NCBI RefSeq assembly: GCF_029168945.1
Contig: NC_083605.1
Coordinates: 39,879,280 to 39,943,279, forward strand
From: Cannabis sativa
Taxonomy: Eukaryota > Streptophyta > Magnoliopsida > Rosales > Cannabaceae
Direction of reading: 5' to 3'
DNA length: 64,000 nt
A model generated the notes under the pieces. It was not told the origin of the DNA and searched no databases. It saw nothing but the letters and a program-made list of their open reading frames with translations. Below, one piece after another: positions 45,587-58,533 of the stretch (the first letter of the stretch is position 1; every line of letters begins with the position of its first letter). Both the position numbers and the translations under genes were made by a program.

Positions 45587-48500
45587 TTAAGCGACACTAG
45601 GCACATCTGCTATTAAAAAAGCAGCAGCACAATTTGGTAACAAATCAGTCCACATCTCAGACTTTTGAGTCAAATGACTCCACTTAGCTAAACTATTAGC
45701 AACTCTATTACAACTTCTAGTAAAAAATAAAAATTGTAAAGTCTGAAATTTGTTTCTCAAAAGCTTGATGTCTTGCACCAGTTGCCCCCAATCCGTGGGG
45801 TAAGAAGTATCTGAATTTAAAGCTTTTATGAGAGAATGGCTGTCGGATCCAACTTGAGCATTTGTAATTGACCATCTGATAGCTAGCTGAATGCCTAAGT
45901 GGACGGCATTAGCTTCAGCAAGCAGAACCGATAGGCAACCAGGTATGAAGGAAGTTGCAGCAACCACTAAACCACCCTTCGGGTCTCTTATCACAGCACT
46001 AAGACCACAACCTTGTTGTCCAGCAATTAAAGATGCATCTGTATTGATGAGGAAGTAGTTCTGTTGAGGAGGAATCCAAGCAGAATTTAGTTTCATAGCA
46101 GGATTTTTACTGGTTTTTTGGTGCGGCTCCAAGTGAGTAGAGATGAGATCAATAGCCCAAGATGTCCAAATCTTTTCATCTAGAATTTTGTGTTGGAAGA
46201 CAAAGTTATTCCTTCTTTGCCAAACCAACCAAGTCAATCCCATGAACTTGAAAAATTCCTCATTAGGAAGGTGTTCATGCAGCCACCAAAGCACATCAGC
46301 AGCTTTTGTGAGATTCAGTGGTATGAGTTTGGGGAAACCAAACAACTTCCAGATGTTTTGGACCTTCGGGCAGTGCCATAGAGCATGACATATGTCTTCA
46401 TTCTGGAAAGTGCACAGTTCACAGTGAGTATCAATAACCATACCTTGCTTTGCAAGCTCCAATTTTGTGGGAATCCAATGATTAAACACCCGCCATATGA
46501 AATTCTTTATTTTCGGAGTGAGATGAGAACCCCAAATGAATTTCCACCAAGATTTAATTTGTGATTTGTTAGAACATTCTGCTACATTCGGATTTTGGAA
46601 GCGAAGTTTGTATCCACTTGCAACCGAGTAGACACCATTAGGGGATGGACTCCATGTAATCCAATCCGACCGATTTATAGCAGGTTTAATGCCAAGCACC
46701 CAGGGTATATCATCATTATGGAACCAGCTTCTAACTTCATTTTCTTTCCAATTTCCATCTGGTTGCAATAAGGAATTAATCGTTACCTCAGCTGGGATTT
46801 GAACCTTGCTCCGAAGAGTAAACGGTTGGCTTCTAGGGAGCCATTGATCTTCATTGATTCGAATCTTACTTCCATTGCCAACACACCACCTAGTACCCTT
46901 TCGTAAAAGTTCTCTTCCCCAAAGGATGCCTCTCCAAACCGTAGACCCATAATGGCCTTGTTTAGCTTCAAAAAAACTTTCAGACGGGAAATAGAGAGCT
47001 TTTAATACTTTTGCAAGCAAGCAGTCCGGATTTTGTATGAGTTTCCAGCCTTGTTTAGCTAGAAGTGATTGATTAAAATCCTCCAAATCATTCCTTCATG
47101 CTCTTTTAAGTTGCAAAGTTTTTTCCAGTTACCCCAATGCAGCTTGTGTTTGTTCTTTGTTGATCCCCACCAAAATTGAGCTATTAACCCTTCAATTTCA
47201 TGGAGAATTCCTTTAGTAATTCGAAAGCAGCTCATGACATAGCAAGGAAGGGCTTGAATGACTGCTTTAATTAGGATCTCTTTCCCAGCTTGAGAAAATA
47301 ACCCCATCTTCCAACCTTGGAGCTTTGCTTCAATTTTTCCTCTGATCTTGCCAAAAACTTGTTTCTTATTTTTTCCAACAAATGTCGGCATACCCAAGTA
47401 CTTTGTATGATGCTTGACCAAAGTAACACCCAAGTTTGAGGCTAAGCTAGTTGCCACAGAATCACTAACTTTGCAACCCACACACATCTCGGTTTTTTCA
47501 AAGTTTATGCATTGTCCGGCCATCTTTTCATAGTTTCCAAGTGTTGGGTTTTATGCCCTAAATAAAACTCATTTCAATATAATCAGATTTACTTATTAAT
47601 ATAGATCAGAAATAACATTTAATGTTGCATGGTTCACATGATTTATTTCATGATTATATGTACATAATGTATAAATTCATCTGAAACCCTTTTCACATAC
47701 TTGATCCTGTTTATTGTGCCGTCAACACATTGGAAAGTAAACATGACTATGTGAATAAAGTTCGTAGATTTATCAGACATAGGGTTTTACTGATATGATA
47801 ATCTACAACAGAGTTTACTTGCATTTGGAGAAGTGCTATGTTCTTTCCAGAGCATTGGTTAAAGTAAAGCTCAGGTTGGATGCATGGAGTATGCATTGGA
47901 AGGGACCGATATTGAACTTTGACTTAGATTTATTAAACTTACCGTAATATCTATTCAAGTCAATATTGCCTAGTTGATCCTAGATCAAATGATCTTAATC
48001 CTGTTATGATTAGGCTCAATCTTGAAAGGCTAATCGTGTTCTTTGATTTGTTAGTTAAGCCTACTTTTAGGTCAGGGTGATATGTACATTTTGGGAACAC
48101 GGTAGTGCAATTGAGTGGGAGCGCTATCATAAACATGGAATCCATAGCTTCTATCTGGCGAATAGTAAGCAAAGGATGATGTCCTTCGAGCTTGACCAAA
48201 CGAACATAAATGGTGGAGTACTCATTTCACATAAGCTGAAATATCATTTATACAGGGTCAAGTGTTTTAAGGAATAAATACATTGTAGGGTGTAACGGTA
48301 ATCTAATCCCTTTATAGTGTAGATCATTCATATAGAGGATCAGTGATCACATTACGATTATAACAATGGATAACTAATGATGTGTCTATATGGTGGAACA
48401 TATAGAGCATTCTATATACTGAGAGTGCAATTCTAAGTTCTATGCGTGGATTCAACGAAGAATTAATAAGTTAGTGAATTTTAGTGCTAAATTCTTGATC

Positions 48501-51500
48501 TACTTATTGGAAGCTCGGTTATATAGATCCATGGTCCCCGCACTAGTTGAGATAATATTGCTTGTAAGACTCATGTAATTGGTTTTGATTAATCAATTAT
48601 AATTCTCAAATTAGACTATGTCTATTTGTGAATTTTTCACTAAGTAAGGGCGAAATTGTAAAGAAAGAGTTTATAGGGGCATATTTGTTAATTATGATAC
48701 TTTGTATGGTTCAATTAATAAATATGATAAATGACAATATTATTTAATAATTATTTATAGTTATTAAATAGTTAGAATTGGCATTTAAATGGTTGAATTA
48801 GAAAATTGGCGTTTTTGAGAAAATCAGATGCAGAAAAGATAAAACTGCAAAATTGCAAAAGTGAGGCCCAAATCCACCTTGCATGGCCGGCCACTTTTGT
48901 AGGGTTTTCCCTCTGATATTTTCATTATTTTAATGCCAAATAATTCAAACCTAACCCTAGTGGAATCCTATAAATAGATAGTGAAGGCTTCAGGAAAATT
49001 ACACTTTTCTTCTGACACTTCTGATTCAGAAAAAACTGAGCCTCTCTCTCTCCCTATCTTTGGCCGAACCCACTCTCTCTTTCTTCTTCCTTTAATTTCG
49101 AAAATCTTAGTGTATGAGTAGTGCCCACACACAGCAAGTGATACCTCAATCATAGTGAGGAAGATCGTGAAGAAAGACTTTCAGCAAGAAGGAGTTTCAG
49201 CATCAAAGATTCAGAGAAAGAGATCCAGGTTCAGATATTGATAATGCTCTGCTACAGAAAGGAATCAAGGGCTAGATATCTGAACGGAAGGAGTCATATT
49301 ATTCCGCTGCACCCAATGTAAGGTTTCTTAAACTTTATATGTGTTTATTTCATCGTTTTAGAAAGTTCATATTTAGGGTGTTAATAAACATACTTGTGAG
49401 TAGATCTAAGATCCTGGTAAAATAAATTCCAACACCAAGCACCTCTTTTAAGGCATTACTGTCTTCTAAATTTGCATCCAGAAAGATAAGGCTGTCGTCT
49501 AGAAATAAGAGGTGAGACAATCGTTGTTCCATAGTACCAAATCGCAGCCCATGTATTCGACCAGCTCTTTCGGCTTCAAAAATTAAACAAGAAAGCCCTT
49601 CAGAACATAAAAGAAAAAGGAATGGAGATAGGGGGTCACCTTTTCTCAATCCGCGTTCTGGAAAGGAAGGAACCTTTGATGGATCCATTAATGAGAATGG
49701 AGAATGAAACTGACTTTACGCAGTTCATAATTTTTGTAATCCATTGAGAATCGTATCCCAAATGACCCATTATTGCTTCTATGAAGTTCCATTCGACCCT
49801 ATCGTAAGCTTTGGACATATCCAACTTGACTGCCATCTTTTTTCCATTACCAAAACGACCTTTCTTCATACAATGGAGACTTTCAAAACCAATAATCGCA
49901 TTGTCTTGAATGATTCTTCCTCCAATGAAGGCACTTTGATTGTCCGAAATTACCGAATTTAAACTTTGTTTCATTCTATTAGCTAGACATTTAGAAATCA
50001 CCTTGTATATCACATTGCAGAGGCTAATGGGGTGAAATTCGGACATCTTTGTTGGCTGTTTGACCTTTGGTATTAAGCAAATTAGTGTTTCATTGATCTG
50101 GTGGCAGTTGGCATTATTATTGAGCACATCTAGACAAGCTTGAGTCACTTCCTTTCCAACTACATCCCAGTTTTTTTGGAAAAAAAGCCCCGATGATCCA
50201 TCTTTTCCAGGCGCTTTTAGAGGATGGATTTGGAACATAGCCATCTTCACTTCTTCACTTGTAAAAGGCTCCATTAAAAGAGCATTTTCAGCTGAACTTA
50301 AGCGGTTTGGGACACACCTTCTGAGAACATCAGCAATATCAATACCATTATTTTTCTTGGTGAACAGTTGCTGAAAGTAAGAAATGGCAATATCCTCCAC
50401 ATCCTTCTCCTTTATTTTCCATTGTTGATTATCATCAAAGAGACCCTCTATTGTGTTTTTCTTTCGTCTTGAAGTGGCTTTAAAGTGAAAATACTTTGTA
50501 TTTTTATCTCCATGTTTTAACCAAAGAGCCTTACTTCTTTGCTTCCAATATATCTCTCGTTTTTCCTCCACGCAATTAAGGTCATGTTCAAGCCGATTTT
50601 TAGTGAGCCAATCATTTATTTTTACTGAATCCGCAATGCTTCCAAGTTTTTCTTTTAACTCCTTCGTTCGTGCTACTGATTCACGCTTTTGAGTTTGGTT
50701 CCACTGATTTAATTGCTGTCCACAATCAGCAAGCAGCCGCTTCAATTTACATACTGGGTTTTGGTGATCATTTTGTCTCCAAATATCCTTAATAATTTTG
50801 AGGCACTCTTCATTATCCGCCCAGGCCTGTTCAAAATGAAATCTGTGCCCCCATTTCTTTTTGAAAACTTCGCCTTATCCTTGAGCTGAGCCTGAAGTAG
50901 CAAAGGTCTATGATCCGAATTCCACCAGTTTAAAAGAGACACCGTATTCTGCTTAAAATTCTTGTTCCAAGCCGAGTTACAAAGGATTCTGTCAAGTTTT
51001 TCAAAGATTAAGTTGGCTGTCCTACCATTGCACCAAGTAAAACCATCTCCATCCGCTTGAATTTCCTTTAGAAGACAATGAGAAATGGCCATACGAAAAT
51101 TACGCATCAAGTAATCTGGTTTAGTACCTCCTCCTCTCTTTTCGTTATGATTAATGATCTCATTAAAATCTCCTCCACAAACCCAAGCACCTGAAAACAT
51201 GGTTTTGAGACGCTTCAAAAATTTCCAACTTTCCATTCGTCCTCCCGGATCCGGACTGCCATAAAAACCAGTAAATCGCCAAGAAAAACCCAGATTATTT
51301 TCAACAATCGCATCTATATGTGAAACCGTATAGGATTTGATCTGAACCGAGTAATCTTTTGACCAAAGAAGCGCCAAACCACCACTCTTGCCTTTAGCAT
51401 CCACCGTAAAGAAACTATCAAAGCCTAATTGGATGCGGACAAGTTCCATTCGAGCACTAGTTAATCGAGTTTCAAACAAGAATATCATCCCAGGATGATA

Positions 51501-51578
51501 GTCTTTGACATGGGATTTCAAGGTGTTTAGAGTCCAAGGGTTCCCAAGCCCTTGGACATTCCAAAAAAGGGCCATCAT
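45587..51578 (-). pseudogene. LINE-C ORF2: endonuclease, RT, zf-RVT, RNase H; three frameshifts and an inserted LTR
   Basis: Endonuclease (51,578-50,742): FWNVQGLG, LFETRL, GFYGSPD, CGGDFNE, SDHRPL. A frameshift near 50,860 leads into RT (50,745-49,636): [25 protein letters not shown], motif [15 protein letters not shown] second shift near 49,670 leads to [13 protein letters not shown] and motif C HLLFLDDSLIF. The solo LTR interrupts at 49,434. After it comes KYLGMP, then a third shift near 47,085, then zf-RVT (CELCTFQNED, HALWHC) and RNase H (INTDAS, LLAEANA, GSDSHSL, NRVANSLAK) to the stop at 45,587. Such a protein nicks the target and copies RNA in place; this copy cannot make it whole. 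Confidence 0.9.
47542..49434 (+). mobile_element. Solo copia-family LTR in LINE-C ORF2
   Basis: TGTTGGGTTTTATGCCC to ATTCCAACA, 1,893 bases, TSD CCAAG at 47,537-47,541 and 49,435-49,439. TATA box at 48,969-48,977. Same subtype as the Copia-1 LTRs. Confidence 0.95.
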
Positions 51579-51721
51579 TGCTCTCGGCGACCCAGCGCTA
51601 CTGAGTTTGCCGCTTCCAAGTTCATAGCAAAGGTCAAATCAGAAACAACTGAAATTTCCTTTGCATCATCCTTCCTTCTTGCTATCATCGGGTCTGTTGA
51701 GATTGCTTCATTTGAATTAGT

Positions 51722-53134
51722 TCATTTCCTGTTCTTGTTTCTCTTCGGGATCACCTTCCTCCGCTTAGTTGGACCTTCAATTTTTGAAAGAAAATCACAA
51801 CCGGTTGTGTATGTAACAGGAACATCCAATAGACTCTCAGTATCAATGTTTAGAGAATCAATTGCAGGCCCCTGTAGACCATTCTTGTGCTGGCTGTTGA
51901 ATAAATTATGGTCTTTAAAGATATTGTTGAACTCCTCATTTCTCCAAGAACCGCTTCTCTTAGTATTCGTTAATTTCCCACTTATCCCGTGTAAATCCGC
52001 TTGTTGAGTATGGTTGTGTTTCCCCTTTAGAACCTGTTGTTCAGAAATTAATTGTCCAACAGGATCTGTCATAGCAATCGCCTTGCCTTTATCCACCGTT
52101 TTGAGCCCTTGAATGGTGGGATTGGTAGTCGGGTTCATCATTTTCGAACTAGTCAATTCAGGTCTAGCCATTGATGGAGATCCTACTGCAATATTTTGTC
52201 CCCCCATATCAGCCATTGAATTACATGAGTAGGATTTTTTCTCATAAAAACCAGGGGGAATGGGAGGTGTTCTTTGAGGAGGAGGCCTCTGAATTGGCGA
52301 AGCAAAGATGCCCTTTCCTTCTTCAACTTTTAACCAAGCTCCATATCCCGGAGTGCGATTTCCCATTCCATCTTCAATCATTGTGATTGGCTCTGCACAA
52401 ATCCGAGTATCATGTCCCACAAAACCACATTTAAAACACATAAAGGGAAGACAATCATACCTGAACGGGAGCCAAACTTTTCGACCTTCGCTCGAAAATA
52501 GGAAGCCTGCGCAGAGTGGGATATTGATATCACACCACACCTTGAATGTGAAAAAACCCTTAGTTACAATCTTGGTTAAATCAGCCTTTTGAACTTCAAT
52601 GGTGTCTCCAGCAAACCCCGCCAATCGATTTAAGTTTCCTTGAGTTATTGAGCTAGTGGGTAAATTAAGTATTCGACCACTTAGTGGAAATTTGGTAAGG
52701 ACTTTATCCCAATTAATAGGCATTTCAGTCATCCTTTCCACAATTAGAAGCCCATTATTCAGAAACCAAGGGTTCTTGGTCAATATTTTGTCCAAATCTT
52801 GGGAAGATTTGAAAGAAAAGACCAAGAAACTTGCTTCTTTAATGGTGTGTTTGATCTCCACACCCCAATTCCTGTCCGCAATGCCCCAAACTCTTCCAAG
52901 GATCGTTCTCAACAGAGAACGACTGATTGGTCGATTGGAACAAAACCTCCCCATCGCACATAATGAAGCTACCTCAGTCCCTCCAGCCATGTTAATTTCC
53001 CAGCCATCTTCGTCTAGAACAGTTAGGTTGGTAGTTTTAGCAAGTAGGTCTTCCATGGTAGCATCAGTTGTATCCATAGTTGCAGGCATATTCAGCATTT
53101 CAGTAGAAGGCTCTTCTTTTTCGAAAGAGAGCAT
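51722..53134 (-). CDS. LINE-C ORF1 (DUF4283 and CCHC zinc knuckle), intact frame
   Basis: 470 codons with no stop. After an acidic start it has the plant LINE DUF4283 region (FCSNRPISRSLLRTILGRVW, SFLVFSFKSS, NPWFLNNGLLIVERM). A CCHC knuckle CFKCGFVGHDTRIC follows near residues 230-245. The C-terminal half is Pro/Ser/Asn-rich with a basic tail (TKRRKVIPKRNKNRK). ORF1 proteins bind element RNA and deliver it to the nucleus. This is the longest intact frame with a recognisable role in the window, but its ORF2 partner is broken. Confidence 0.85.
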   Translation of the reverse strand: MLSFEKEEPSTEMLNMPATMDTTDATMEDLLAKTTNLTVLDEDGWEINMAGGTEVASLCAMGRFCSNRPISRSLLRTILGRVWGIADRNWGVEIKHTIKEASFLVFSFKSSQDLDKILTKNPWFLNNGLLIVERMTEMPINWDKVLTKFPLSGRILNLPTSSITQGNLNRLAGFAGDTIEVQKADLTKIVTKGFFTFKVWCDINIPLCAGFLFSSEGRKVWLPFRYDCLPFMCFKCGFVGHDTRICAEPITMIEDGMGNRTPGYGAWLKVEEGKGIFASPIQRPPPQRTPPIPPGFYEKKSYSCNSMADMGGQNIAVGSPSMARPELTSSKMMNPTTNPTIQGLKTVDKGKAIAMTDPVGQLISEQQVLKGKHNHTQQADLHGISGKLTNTKRSGSWRNEEFNNIFKDHNLFNSQHKNGLQGPAIDSLNIDTESLLDVPVTYTTGCDFLSKIEGPTKRRKVIPKRNKNRK

Positions 53135-53243
53135 GAGCTTCTTGGAGCGATGATAGAGATTTTGAATTTTTTTTTTAATTTAGTTTTTTTTTGGTTATAA
53201 TTTAAATGCTTTTATTTCTTTAATTTATCATATATATGACAGC

Positions 53244-53483
53244 TAATGTGGCAATATTTAAGTGAGTTGGCAATTTTTTAAATGAATTGTTGACTGTGGT
53301 TTTTTTTTAAATGATGTGGTTCAGTTATAAGGTGACATGTAGCATATGATGTGGCTGTAAACAGTGAGGTACCTACGGAAGTTTCAAAATGCTAACAGAA
53401 GGTATTTTTGCCGCCAAAAAATTAACTTAGGTATTTAACTGCAACTAAAAGTTAAACTTAGGTATTTATGCCACAAATTACTC
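53244..53483 (-). repeat. Right TIR of the MULE-like element
   Basis: Pairs with 43,809-44,049; similarity ends at the shared 'gccacatta'. Confidence 0.9.
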
Positions 53484-53493
53484 TTTTTCAAAA

Positions 53494-55548
53494 TTGTAGG
53501 TTTAATTTTAAATATTATTTTATTTCAACTTTAAAAACCGATTTTTTTTTTTTTTAATTTCGAAATAAATTTTAATATTTTAAAATTAAATAAGTCCTAC
53601 ATCCAACAATCCAAATCTAACTTGTTGCAGGAGTATGTGTTTTAGATTGTTTGCAAGTTTTCTAAAACCTATTATTGCTTGATCTAAATTGCCATAGTTA
53701 AGTTGTTGACAGATCCAATGATCTGATTTTAACCCATGGTTCAATTGTCAATAGGTCAAGTAAATAATTTGTAACAGGTAAATTTTACATTCTTATTTCA
53801 TCTGTGTGACCTAGTAACATGATAGGGTCCATCCAAATCTGTGTGCCTGTGTGAGCCTATATGTTTAATTTCTGTTATAGACACATATATGTTGTTGTTG
53901 CTAAATAAAATATCATAACTTGATAGATTTTATTTAGGCTCATTTAGTTAATGGGCCTATTCAATTAATAACAGTTGTTCATTTTAAGGTTAAATTCCTC
54001 TCTTTTGGGCCTTGTGTGAGAGTTGGGAGCCTTAGAAGTGGGTACGACATACTGAACCCAACCCACCCTCACATGAATAACCCAATTGTGAAGGCCCATT
54101 TGCTTGATTTGGATAACTGTGCTAGGTTAATTAAATTAGTTTGACCTAATAAAATTAATTAGCAACATAATTAATTTCATTCTTCCTTGAAATTAATTTA
54201 AGAAAAACATAGTTTGATGAATATTATTTTTAGATAAACTATTTGTATTTTTCTTGTATTTAATTAAATAAAGAATTTTAACTAACTAGACTCTTTCTGA
54301 AACTTACTTTTATTATTTCATTAAATATTCCTATTTAAGTTATAAATTAGTTATTACTAATTTTCCTTATTAACTTAAATTTGAATATCTTTTGAATTTA
54401 ATATTAAGTTGAGGAATTCTAGGAATTGGTTATTGAAGATTCTTAAAAGATATTTTTTAAGTTGGTTTTAAACTTAAAATGGAATATCCTTAAATTAGGG
54501 AGTTACCACCTAATTTTGATATTTAATTAAATTTCATTTGGAAAATTTTAAGTTGCTTATTATAGATTCTTTCTATAATAACTTAAATCAGATATTTTTC
54601 AAATCTTGAAAAGATACTTAGTTAAATAGATATATTTTCTAGATAGTTATTTCTATACTAATTAATTTTGGTACAATTCAAGTTAAGGATATTTTTTTTA
54701 GTATTAAATTGGAAATTAATAATTAAGCCTTCTCTACACTTAATTATTTATTTTCTGAATTTAATACATTTAATTAGATTGAAAATTAAATATCTAAGTT
54801 GATTTTGATAATGATACTTAAATATTTTTATTTTCATGATATTTAATTAAATAGAAAATTATTTTAAGTTGGGTATTTTCATAACAACTTAAATTTGAAT
54901 AATTTTCAAAATATATTTTATTTATTTGATTAATCATTTTTCAAAATTGCATTTGATTATGCAAGATGATTTTGAATTTATCTTGAGAAATAAATTAAAG
55001 TTGCAAATTAATTAAAATTAAATTAATTTTGAATCAATTTAAATCAATGATTTTTCATTTAATGATTAATTTAAAATAAAGGAACTAAAATATGTTATTA
55101 GAAATTGAATTAATTAGTTAAAGAAAATCTAGATAGATAGTATTCTTGTTTGAAGTATTTTTTCTAGTAAAGATTGATTTATTTTAATGTATTTCGAAAA
55201 TTGTATAATTTTATACTTCAATATTTTGAAATACAATATATATATATATATATATATTTATAGAAAATTTTAATTTGAGTTGCAAATTAATTTGAATTAA
55301 TACAACTTAAATTAAGTAATTTTCTTCATATGTTTTGGAAAATTAATACTAAGATGGAAATAATTCATTTTATTTTCTTAACCATCTAAGTTTAATTTTA
55401 TAAATATTAAATTAAATTTTATTTAGAATTTTATTCTAAATTTAAAATTTAATCAAATAAATATATATATTTAAAATAAATAAATAATAGAAGAAAATAC
55501 ATTTTAAATAATGAGCTTTATTATTATTAAGATATTCGATCTCCATTC
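53494..55548 (+). other. Copia-B leader, second part
   Basis: Continues the leader after the MULE-like element, colinear with Copia-1 18,942 onward and with Copia-A 33,780 onward. Contains the conserved 'ctgaacccaacc.accctcacatgaa' block (54,053) and hairpin modules. A short (AT)n run lies at about 55,237-55,257. No coding frame. Confidence 0.8.
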
Positions 55549-57345
55549 TGTTGGAAATTATTTTACCAGGATCTATTTACTATCATGTATGTTGGATTAA
55601 CAACCTAATATGAATTCTAAAACAATGAAAATAAACACATATAAAGTTAGGAAACCTTACAGTAGGTGCAGCGGAATATTATGACTCCTTTCGTTCAGAT
55701 CTCTAGCCCTTGATTCCTTTCTGTAGCAGAGAATCACCAAGATCTGAACCTGGATCTTCTTTTCTCCTTCTTTGATGCAGAATTTCCATAGTCTTACATA
55801 CTATGATTGAGGTACCACTTGATGTGTGTGGGCACTACTCATCTCACAAGGATTTCGAAATTTTTTCTCTTTTTCTCTCTTAATTTCGTGGTCTTAAGCT
55901 TACAAGAGAAGAGAACAAAGGTTGCTTTATATAGGGAGAAGGAAGAGCACAACTTTCCAAATAAAACAGTTTTCTTAATTACTGTGTAATCAATTAACTG
56001 CCTTATTTAGTGTGATCCACCACTTTCCTATTTTTGCTAGGCTTTGATTAGCAATTACATGACAATAAAATTGAAAATAATAATTGGGAAAATCAAACCA
56101 TGTGGCCGGCCATAGGGTGTATGGGCCTCACATGGAATTTTGTAATTTCCTCAATTTTATTTCTATCTCTCCAAAAATACCATTTTTCCAATTCTAATCA
56201 TTTAAATGCCAAAACTAATTATTTAATAACTAAAATAGATTATTAAATAATATTGTCATTTAAAATAATTATTAATTAGACATGCAAAGTCTCTCAATTA
56301 ATAATTAAACATAGAAACCCTTTTATTTACGATTTCATCCTTAAACTGTGAGAATTCATAAAGTAGACATAGTCTAACTTTTAGAATTATAATTGATTAA
56401 TCAAAATCAATTAACTGAGTCTTACAAGCAGTATGGTCTCAACTAGTATGGGGACCATGGGTCTATATAACCGAGCTTCCAATAAGTTGAACCGAATTTA
56501 CCAAGTAAATTCCCTAACTTATTAATTCCTCATTGAATCCACACTTAGAACTTGGAATTGCACTCTCAGTCATATAGAATGCTCTATATGTTCCACGATA
56601 TAGACACGTCATTAAAACACTTAACCCTGTATAAATGATATTTCAGCTAAGTGAAATGAGATCTCCACCATTTAAACTCGTTTGGTTAAGCTCAAGGAAA
56701 TCATCCTTTACTTCTATTTGCCAGATAGAAGCTATAGATTCCGTATTTATGTTAGCGCTCCCACTCAATTGCACTACCGTGTTCCCAAAAGGACCGTATC
56801 ACCCTGACCCAAAAGTAGGCTTAACTAACAAATCAAAGAACATGAGTAACATTCTTGAGATTGAACTTAACCATATCAGGATTAAGATCATTTAATCTAG
56901 GATCAACATGTGATATTGAATTGAATAGATATTACGGTAAATTTTAATATATCTAATCAAAGTTCAATATCGGTCCCTTCCGATGTATACTCCATACATC
57001 CGATACTGGTAAACTTTGCCAATGTCCTGGAAAGGACATAACACTTTTCCAAGGTGTAAGAATACCTATCGCTGATTATACCATGTCAGTCTAAATCCAG
57101 TGTCCTGACAAATCAGGGAATAAACTTTTGAACATATAATTAAGATTATATTCCATTGTGTTGACAACACTATAATCTTTAACCAACTCATATGTTCTGG
57201 ACTTAAAAATAATTCATACATTATATACATATAATCATGAAATAAATCATGTGAACCATGCAACATAAAATGTTATTTCTGATCTTTATTAATAAGTAAA
57301 TCTGATTATATGAAATGAGTTTTATTTAGGGCATAAAACCCAACA
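55549..57345 (-). mobile_element. Solo copia-family LTR, antisense, in the Copia-B leader
   Basis: TGTTGGAAATTATTTTACC to GGGCATAAAACCCAACA. TSD CATTC (55,544-55,548) / CATTG (57,346-57,350), one change. The intact leader reads 'ctccattgttggttttaca' in the other copies. GGCCGGCC octamer near 56,103. Confidence 0.9.
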
Positions 57346-57847
57346 CATTGTTGGTTTTACATAGCTATTGTTTTAGTGAGTAATCCTCCCTAATGGACGA
57401 ACGTTCCTTAGCAAGTTAGCAACGTTTAATCTCGAAAGATAAGTATATTTGTAAGTTTTTATATTAGTATTGATAACCCTAATGGTGGCGACTGTATAAG
57501 ACTTACAAACGTATGAAACAATGGTGGAAGCTCATGAAATAGGAATGACCTTGACTCTCGCCTAAACGGGACAACGTCGATTCTCTTTTCGATCGAATAA
57601 AAGGTTGCTAGAATGTTTGTCATTTTAGATGAGCTGACAACTCTATTCAATAGATGATAGCTTTGACTCTCGCCTAAACGGGACACTGATATCAATTTGT
57701 TGAAAACCTTGGAAATTATTTAGGATTGTATTTTTCAGTATTTTCTCTAGTCATTCCTACTTGCTATGTGCTAATAATTTCTGAATAAGATTTTGTGTTA
57801 AACCATAATTGATTTCTATTAATTATTTTGTAGTATCCTAAATTACC
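57346..57847 (+). other. Copia-B leader, last part before gag
   Basis: Holds the TCCTCC hairpin (one stem change) near 57,387 and two TTGACTCTCGCC motifs (57,551 and 57,663), about 113 bases apart, then the gag start. Confidence 0.8.
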
Positions 57848-58533
57848 ATGTCAAATCCCATGTTGTCATTGTTAACTGAAAATAAGCTAAATGGATCTAA
57901 CTTCCCAAAATGGAGAGAGAACATTAATATGGCTGTCATAGGTGAAAGTGCCCTGTTTGTGTAGACTGAGCCGTCTCCTGAACAGCCAGGTGACAATGCA
58001 ACCGAAGCTGTTAAAGAGAAGTTCGAGCGTTGGCAGAATGCTAACAACAAAGCTCGATACTTCATGCTTTCTACCATGGTTGACACCTTGAAAACAAGGT
58101 TTGCTAACACTGTCACGACTGTAGAAATCATGACGCAGTTAACTGAGCTATTCGGTATGGCATCTATCCAGTCTTGTTTTGATGCGACTAAGAAATTCAT
58201 CAACGCACGGATGGAACCCCATCAGAATGTGCGTGATCACCTTCTCCAGATGGCAAGTTATTTCCAGGAAGCCTAGAATCATGGTGCTGAAATGGATCAG
58301 ACTACTGAAGTGAGTCTCATCTTGAATATTCTGACTCCAAATTTTCTGCCAAGAATAAGAAGAAGAAGTGGAAAAATGCCAAGAAGCGAGCTCAAGCTGC
58401 GAAAGCGGCTAAGAACAAAAAGGCTGCAGCTTCTGGTGATACACCGAAAGGAAAATGTTTCTACTGCAATGAGAAAGGGCATTGGAAACCCCAATGTCCT
58501 AAGCTTCTCGCAAAGAAACAAGGTTCTTTATAA
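57848..58533 (+). pseudogene. Copia-B gag, broken
   Basis: ATG at 57,848 with the same start as Copia-A gag (MSNPMLSLLT). TAG at 57,962 replaces TTG, and TAG at 58,274 replaces the CAG that Copia-A has at 36,250. About 180 bases between 'tctgcc' and 'aagaataag' (near 58,350) are deleted, which also shifts the frame. The zinc knuckle CFYCNEKGHWKPQC is intact at 58,456-58,497. Confidence 0.85.

Larger units (their letters stand above)
45568..53172 (-). mobile_element. LINE-C: nearly full-length LINE, split by a solo LTR
   Basis: Flanked by TTTTAATTTAGTTTTTTTTT at 45,548-45,567 and 53,173-53,192, a 20-base target duplication. The T run at 45,559-45,569 is the antisense poly(A) tail. ORF1 and ORF2 with EN, RT, zf-RVT and RNase H are all present. 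The 5' UTR is only about 38 bases. About 5.7 kb without the inserted LTR. ORF2 has three frameshifts. Confidence 0.9.
43809..53483. mobile_element. Long-TIR DNA transposon (MULE-like, non-autonomous) with nested inserts
   Basis: Starts GAGTAATTTGCGGC and ends GCCACAAATTACTC. TIRs of about 240 bases (43,809-44,049 and 53,244-53,483). Flanked by a 10-bp duplication TTTTTCAAAA (43,799-43,808, 53,484-53,493). The unoccupied site is visible in Copia-1 at about 18,932-18,941, which confirms the boundaries. Long TIRs with a 9-10 bp duplication suggest Mutator-like elements. Without LINE-C and the MITE the element is about 1.6 kb; no transposase was found. Confidence 0.85.

Noticed and set aside
51552..53153. 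Plus-strand frames opposite LINE-C ORF1 and endonuclease
   Set aside because: Shadows; the minus strand carries the clear LINE domains.
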